From positions 124,001-188,000 of the forward strand of contig JAFQSP010000014.1 in NCBI GenBank assembly GCA_017409475.1: a DNA stretch of 64,000 bases, given 5' to 3'. The notes below the pieces were generated by a model that was not told where the DNA came from, searched no databases, and saw only the letters and a list, made by a program, of their open reading frames with translations. Positions 59,560-64,000 of this stretch are shown here, piece after piece (position 1 is the first letter of the stretch; every line of letters starts with the position of its first letter). Both the position numbers and the translations under genes were made by a program. This DNA is from Clostridia bacterium. Lineage in GTDB: Bacteria > Bacillota > Clostridia > Oscillospirales > Acutalibacteraceae.

Positions 59560-60075
59560 TCAAAACTCGAAATTCGCCTGGGACCAGTCATACTGGGTAA
59601 GCTTACCCTCGTTTTGCAGCTCGGGGTACCCCCATTGACGAAGCACCTCGTACACGCCGATTGCAACCGAATTGGATAAATTGAGGCTTCGTGCATCGTC
59701 AATCATGGGTATTCTGACACACCTGTCAGGGTGGTCAAAGAGCAGCTTTTCGGGCAAACCGTGAGTTTCGGCGCCAAAAAAGAGGTAAGCACCATCGGGA
59801 TAGGTCATATCCGAATGAGTGCCGAGGGACTTTGTCGAAAAAAAGAAAAATTCGCCCTCATTCTTTTTAAAAAAATCGTCCAAATCATCATAAAAGGTTA
59901 TATCGAGCAGGTGCCAGTAATCAAGCCCTGCTCTTTTTAATTTTTTGTCGTCTATTTTAAATCCCATCGGTCCGACAAGATGAAGTCGTGCTCCCGTAGC
60001 GGCACAGGTACGTGCTACGTTTCCGGTGTTTTGAGGGATTTGGGGCTCGACCATTACGATATTGAGTACTGCCAT
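59560..60075 (-). CDS. trmL: tRNA (cytidine/uridine-34-2'-O)-methyltransferase
   Basis: A 171-residue SPOUT enzyme methylating the wobble ribose of tRNA-Leu. NIVMVEPQIPQNTGNVARTC (N-terminus), LFFGAETHGLPEKL and IPMIDDARSLNLSNSVAIGV (knot, SAM site) are all present. The N-terminal extension of TrmH is absent, as in TrmL. Confidence 0.94.
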   Translation of the reverse strand: MAVLNIVMVEPQIPQNTGNVARTCAATGARLHLVGPMGFKIDDKKLKRAGLDYWHLLDITFYDDLDDFFKKNEGEFFFFSTKSLGTHSDMTYPDGAYLFFGAETHGLPEKLLFDHPDRCVRIPMIDDARSLNLSNSVAIGVYEVLRQWGYPELQNEGKLTQYDWSQANFEF

Positions 60076-60146
60076 TTTTTATAAAACATCTCACTTTTTT
60101 GGATTTATTAGATAACATTGTAACACATATCGCTCCGCTTTACAAG

Positions 60147-60175
60147 TTGACATAAGCCGCATAATATAGTAAAAT
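60147..60175 (+). promoter_or_regulatory. Promoter of the FHA-FtsW/PBP operon
   Basis: TTGACA (60147-60152), 17-bp spacer, TAAAAT (60170-60175). Confidence 0.82.
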
Positions 60176-60230
60176 AAAACAGAATATAAATATATGCTAC
60201 TGCTTAGTAAAAAAAGGAGGCCGACGGCGA

Positions 60231-61859
60231 ATGCTGCAATCGCTCGCATACTTTTACTGCTGGCTGATACGCTTTATCATTCCCGTAGCGGCCGTAACGG
60301 TAATATATCTTTTATTCAAAATTCTCATCGGGAATAAAAAAGAAAAACCGATTTTTGCCCGACTTATTGACCAGAACGGAAAGATTTTTCCTATTACTTC
60401 AAAGGAAAATATAATCGGTCGAGGTCGCCACTGCGACATAGTTATTAGGTCAAAAAGTGCACCCCTCAACGCCGCCGCAATTACACTCGGTGAAAATGGC
60501 TGGACGCTTCATCCCGTAGGCGATATTTTGCTCAACGGAAACGAGCCCGAAGCCACCGAGCAGATAGGCCACGGAGACATAATTACGGTAGCATCAGCCG
60601 AGCTGACACTTGACGATAGCCGCGACCCATACATTCCGTATGATAAAAACGATGAGCTGAATTTAGTCAGGGCAAAATGCGCCGCAGTTGTTCTCACAAT
60701 GCTTCAGGTAATGGTTGCGCTGTCCCTCACAATTCACTATCTTTCAACCGATGCCTTTCCAATTCAGCTGCCGATTTGCTTCGGCGGACTTGTTGCTGCC
60801 GAATGGCTTTATTTAAGTGTAAAAAAATTTGACGGCGTGGGAATAGAGCTTTGTGCATTTTTTCTCTGCACATTCGGACTTTCTGTTGCCGCAAGCGCCA
60901 TGCCAAATTCGCTTTATAAACAATTTATCGCCATGATGCTCGGGCTTTTGCTTTTCATCGTCATTTCATTTGTATTAAAAAATCTTTCGCTTACCATGAA
61001 ACTACGTTACGCTGTTGGAATTATCGGTGTCGGCATATTATTTTTTAACATTCTGTTCGGCACCGAGCTTAACGGCGCAAAAAACTGGATTGACCTCGGA
61101 TTTATCACCGTTCAGCCGTCGGAATTTGTTAAAATCGCTTATATTTTCGCCGGATGCGCCTCACTTGACCGACTGATAACTACTCGAAATTTTCTTCTTT
61201 TTACCGGCTTTTCGGGTGCATGTCTGTTACCTCTTTTCATAATGCGCGATTTCGGTACCGCATCGATATTTTTTATCGGTATGCTGATTATCGTTTTTAT
61301 GCGTTCGGGCGACCTCAAAGCAATTATCCTCTTTATCGTAGCGGCAATAATCGGTGCCGCCGCAATTATCGCACTCAAACCATATGTCGCAAGCCGATTT
61401 GCAACCTATCTTCACGCGTGGGAAAATCCTTACTCAGGCGGCTACCAGCAGGTTAATACCATGATTGCCATCGGTAGCGGCGGACTTTTCGGCGTTGGTG
61501 GCGGTGAAGGAAATCTTGATACAATAGCGGCCGCCGACACCGACCTTGTTTTCGGCTTCATTGTCGAGGAATGGGGGCTTATAATCGGGCTTTGCTGCGT
61601 TGCTATCCTTATTCTTTTCACCCTCTACGCGATAAAAAGAGCAGGAATGACGCGCTCGGTTTATTATTCAATCGCCGCAGCTGCCGCATCGGGAATGTTT
61701 TTATTTCAAGCGGCGCTCAATATATTCGGCTCGACCGACCTTTTACCTCTTACGGGAGTTACCCTTCCGCTAATTTCGAACGGCGGCTCGTCAATCATGG
61801 CGAGCATGGGTATGCTCGCTTTTATAAAATCGGCTGGACTCGGAGGTGACACCCGATGA
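60231..61859 (+). CDS. FtsW/RodA/SpoVE-family SEDS protein with N-terminal FHA domain
   Basis: A 542-residue fusion. One N-terminal TM helix (~12-32); a cytosolic FHA domain (~45-125) with IIGRGRHCDIVIRSKSAPLN, the phosphothreonine-binding signature; then a ten-helix SEDS glycosyltransferase with NGAKNWIDLGFITVQPSEF, FIMRDFGTASIF, GGYQQVNTMIAIGSGGLFG, DTDLVFGFIVEEWG and LPLISNGGSSIMASM, all typical of FtsW/RodA/SpoVE. It polymerises glycan from lipid II with its PBP partner, encoded next with a 4-nt ATGA overlap. The FHA domain implies control by Ser/Thr phosphorylation (inference). GGAGGCCGACGGCGA before the ATG. Confidence 0.93.
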   Translation: MLQSLAYFYCWLIRFIIPVAAVTVIYLLFKILIGNKKEKPIFARLIDQNGKIFPITSKENIIGRGRHCDIVIRSKSAPLNAAAITLGENGWTLHPVGDILLNGNEPEATEQIGHGDIITVASAELTLDDSRDPYIPYDKNDELNLVRAKCAAVVLTMLQVMVALSLTIHYLSTDAFPIQLPICFGGLVAAEWLYLSVKKFDGVGIELCAFFLCTFGLSVAASAMPNSLYKQFIAMMLGLLLFIVISFVLKNLSLTMKLRYAVGIIGVGILFFNILFGTELNGAKNWIDLGFITVQPSEFVKIAYIFAGCASLDRLITTRNFLLFTGFSGACLLPLFIMRDFGTASIFFIGMLIIVFMRSGDLKAIILFIVAAIIGAAAIIALKPYVASRFATYLHAWENPYSGGYQQVNTMIAIGSGGLFGVGGGEGNLDTIAAADTDLVFGFIVEEWGLIIGLCCVAILILFTLYAIKRAGMTRSVYYSIAAAAASGMFLFQAALNIFGSTDLLPLTGVTLPLISNGGSSIMASMGMLAFIKSAGLGGDTR

Positions 61860-63208
61860 AACAAATGTCACTTCGTTCATTGTTTTTACTGCTGTTTACC
61901 GTCGCATTTTCAATTGGACTTTTTGCCCTTTGTTATCTTTCGTTTACGAATGGCGACGCTTGGACAAGCTTCCCCGCAAACCGCCATATTTATAAAAACG
62001 GCGTAATCGTAAACGCCGGCGACATCACCGACCGAGACGGAAAAATTCTTGCAACAACCGAAAATGGCGAACGAATTTACAGCCCCGATTTTTATACCCG
62101 TGTAAGTACGCTTCATGCAATAGGTGACTTTAAGGGATTCATAAAAACAGGCATTTCGACAAGTCACTGGGACACCCTCACAGGATATAACCGTGCTACA
62201 GGTCTTTTTTCGGCTAAATCGGGAGGCAACAATGTAAAGCTCACCATAAGCGCCGAGGTTAATACCACCGCATTAAAGGCACTTGGAAATTACAGCGGTG
62301 CTGTTGGTGTGTATAATTATAAAACCGGCGAAATGCTATGTATGGTTTCGTCACCCACCTACGACCCGACAAAAGACATCAACGAAGACGAAGGAATATA
62401 CATGAACCGCTTTTTATCCTCGTCATATCCCCCGGGTTCAACCTTTAAGCTGATAACGGCAATTGCTGCACTCGAAACCCTCGACGATGCCGAAACTCGC
62501 ACATATTTTTGCGACCACGGTACAACCGTCGACGGCGAAATTATCACCTGTATGTCAAAGCACAGCGAAATGACCTTACGTGAAGCACTTGCAAAATCCT
62601 GCAACGCGTATTTTTCACAGCTTGCAATCGACCTTGGCGCCGAAACGCTACAAAAATATGCCGATAAGCTTGGCTTTAACTCGTCGGCCGAAATCGACGG
62701 AATAAAGGCAAAGGCAAGCCGAATTGACCTTTCGAATATACGAAAGGTTGATCTCGGCTGGGCAGGAATGGGCCAATATACCGACCTTGTTAATCCGCTC
62801 AGCTACCTTACCATAATGGGCGCAATAGCTAACGAGGGAAGGGCCGTAAAACCGTATATGATAGAATCGGTTACTACCGCCGACGGAATAAAAATCGGCA
62901 GCAGCTCAACCGATTACACCTCACAACTGTTTTCGAAAACAACCGCAAACAAGCTAAAAGAAATGATGCGATACACCGTTTCGTCGACCTATGGCGACCA
63001 TCGTTTCCCCGGGCTCAGCATATGCGCAAAAACGGGAACTGCCGAGGTTGACGACGGAATAACGCCGCATTCCTGGTTTGTTGGCTTTAACATGAATGAC
63101 GACTGTCCCCTCGCGTTTGTTGTAGTTGCAGAAAATGCGGGCGCAGGCGTTGGCGTTGCACGAACCGTCGCAAATAAAACATTACAAGCGGCAAAAGAGC
63201 TTTATTAA
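61856..63208 (+). CDS. Class B penicillin-binding protein (transpeptidase, PbpA-like)
   Basis: A 450-residue PBP: one N-terminal TM helix (~8-30), short dimerisation domain, then transpeptidase with STFK (SxxK, in YPPGSTFKL), SCN (KSCNAYF) and KTGTAE. It is shorter than typical division PBPs and resembles actinobacterial PbpA and spore PBPs, which pair with RodA/SpoVE proteins. It overlaps the FHA-SEDS gene. It crosslinks the glycan that the partner makes. Whether it works in growth, division or spore cortex is open. Confidence 0.93.
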   Translation: MKQMSLRSLFLLLFTVAFSIGLFALCYLSFTNGDAWTSFPANRHIYKNGVIVNAGDITDRDGKILATTENGERIYSPDFYTRVSTLHAIGDFKGFIKTGISTSHWDTLTGYNRATGLFSAKSGGNNVKLTISAEVNTTALKALGNYSGAVGVYNYKTGEMLCMVSSPTYDPTKDINEDEGIYMNRFLSSSYPPGSTFKLITAIAALETLDDAETRTYFCDHGTTVDGEIITCMSKHSEMTLREALAKSCNAYFSQLAIDLGAETLQKYADKLGFNSSAEIDGIKAKASRIDLSNIRKVDLGWAGMGQYTDLVNPLSYLTIMGAIANEGRAVKPYMIESVTTADGIKIGSSSTDYTSQLFSKTTANKLKEMMRYTVSSTYGDHRFPGLSICAKTGTAEVDDGITPHSWFVGFNMNDDCPLAFVVVAENAGAGVGVARTVANKTLQAAKELY

Positions 63209-63271
63209 AAGCTTTTTGATATAGATAATAAATTACAGAAAAAAGTAATTTTTATGAAGGGAAAGATATAT

Positions 63272-63814
63272 ATGAACAAACGAATTTTTTGCCTTACCAT
63301 CGCAATAATGATGCTTTTATGCTCACTTTGCGCCTGCACATCATCAAGCGGCGATTCGCTTCTCGAAGTTGTTGCAGGGGTTGCAGGAACATCAAGCGAA
63401 GAAGCCTCGTCACTCCCGACAACATCGAACGATGCTGAATCGAGCATTCCCGAATCAAGTCAAGAGGAGTCAAGTGAGCCGGAATCGAGCGAAGAAGAAT
63501 CCGAAGAAGAGGATGACAACCTTGACGTAACCTATCCCGAAAAGAATTATTCCACACCTAAAAAGGCTTATGTTAATACCCAAGATGACCCCCTCACAAT
63601 GAGGTCAAATCCCAGCTCGTCAAACTATGTAACAATTTTGAAGATTCCGAAGGGCGCCGAAATTTCGGTAAAGGGCGAAACAGGCAGCTTCTATTTCGTC
63701 GACTATAACGGAAAGCTCGGCTGGGTTAGCGCCGCTTATGTAAAATTTGCTGACAGCGCATCTTCTACCCCTGCTTCCTCCGAGACTTCGTCCGAAGCAT
63801 CCAACGCGGCATAA
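63272..63814 (+). CDS. SH3-domain lipoprotein
   Basis: A 180-residue lipoprotein. The signal MNKRIFCLTIAIMMLLCSLC ends in a lipobox with Cys22. A Ser/Glu-rich linker (~50-90) follows, then a bacterial SH3 (SH3_3) domain (TMRSNPSSSNYVTILKIPKG ... GSFYFVDYNGKLGWVSAAYV) and a Ser/Thr/Ala tail. SH3 domains of this kind bind cell-wall peptides. ATG 63272 chosen because AAGGGAAAG precedes it; an in-frame ATG at 63254 overlaps that site. It follows the PBP gene by ~60 nt. Confidence 0.85.
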   Translation: MNKRIFCLTIAIMMLLCSLCACTSSSGDSLLEVVAGVAGTSSEEASSLPTTSNDAESSIPESSQEESSEPESSEEESEEEDDNLDVTYPEKNYSTPKKAYVNTQDDPLTMRSNPSSSNYVTILKIPKGAEISVKGETGSFYFVDYNGKLGWVSAAYVKFADSASSTPASSETSSEASNAA

Positions 63815-64000
63815 ACCGGTTTATCCTTTTCGGTAAAATGCACCGAATCGGTATATTCATTTCTCCAAATGTAAAATTTGTCGAATTGTTGAATTTTTTG
63901 GTATATACATTATGCATATTTAACATTGATGCAACCAGCAATTAGTTAAAAATAGTGTAAAACATTGAATTTAATTTATACAGTTTGACATATGGGTTTA

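Overview
The window is a 64 kb chromosomal segment of a low-to-mid GC, Gram-positive, endospore-forming Clostridia, most likely a gut-type Oscillospirales/Ruminococcaceae relative. Support for this: C+ zinc-ribbon L33, a T-box in front of trpB, lipobox lipoproteins, an LTA-synthase-type sulfatase, dipicolinate synthase (dpaA/dpaB), consensus TTGACA/TATAAT promoters with 17-bp spacers and strong AGGAGG-type ribosome binding sites. The placement below class level is inference from protein style only.

Layout. 1-6.0 kb: end of alr, a GH2 beta-galactosidase, TraX-like and SGNH genes and two small membrane proteins. 6.7-12.3 kb: a G5/3D cell-wall protein, then rpmG-secE-nusG-rplK-rplA-rplJ-rplL with two L1-type operator leaders and an L10 leader. 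The cluster ends in a strong terminator; rpoB/rpoC do not follow. SecE carries a large extra N-terminal membrane domain. 12.5-19 kb: scavenging genes, namely a membrane-anchored GH97 glycosidase, a lipoprotein alkaline phosphatase, nagB and an SGNH hydrolase. 19-25 kb: an RlmD-type rRNA methyltransferase fused to an ASCH domain, a lipoprotein, and the glycolytic run pgk-tpiA-gpmI.

25.1-41.1 kb is accessory. First comes an AT-rich cassette of a MuF-remnant/toxin-like gene followed by two paralogous candidate immunity genes, bracketed by near-identical terminators. Next is a compact (about 15 kb) podovirus-like prophage with an S24 repressor, a divergent promoter pair with matching operators inside both spacers, a sigma-region-4-like regulator (DUF1492/ArpU type), scaffold, major capsid protein, a putative tail/stopper protein, portal, large terminase, fibres, endolysin and holin. 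I see no integrase, no replication genes and no att repeats. A near-identical 17-bp motif lies in front of both structural operons and probably marks late promoters. A 592-residue membrane protein is co-transcribed with the repressor.

41.2-64 kb returns to chromosomal genes: a MATE exporter, a stand-alone trpB under a tryptophan T-box, a cysteine-rich protein divergent from a small HTH regulator, rplM-rpsI, an LTA-synthase-like enzyme, a MarR plus heterodimeric ABC exporter operon, ttcA, a hairpin-rich noncoding repeat block, a low-GC orphan, murC, a CCA-adding enzyme, dpaA-dpaB, trmL, an FHA-FtsW/RodA fusion with its class B PBP, and an SH3 lipoprotein. No rRNA, tRNA or CRISPR was recognised.
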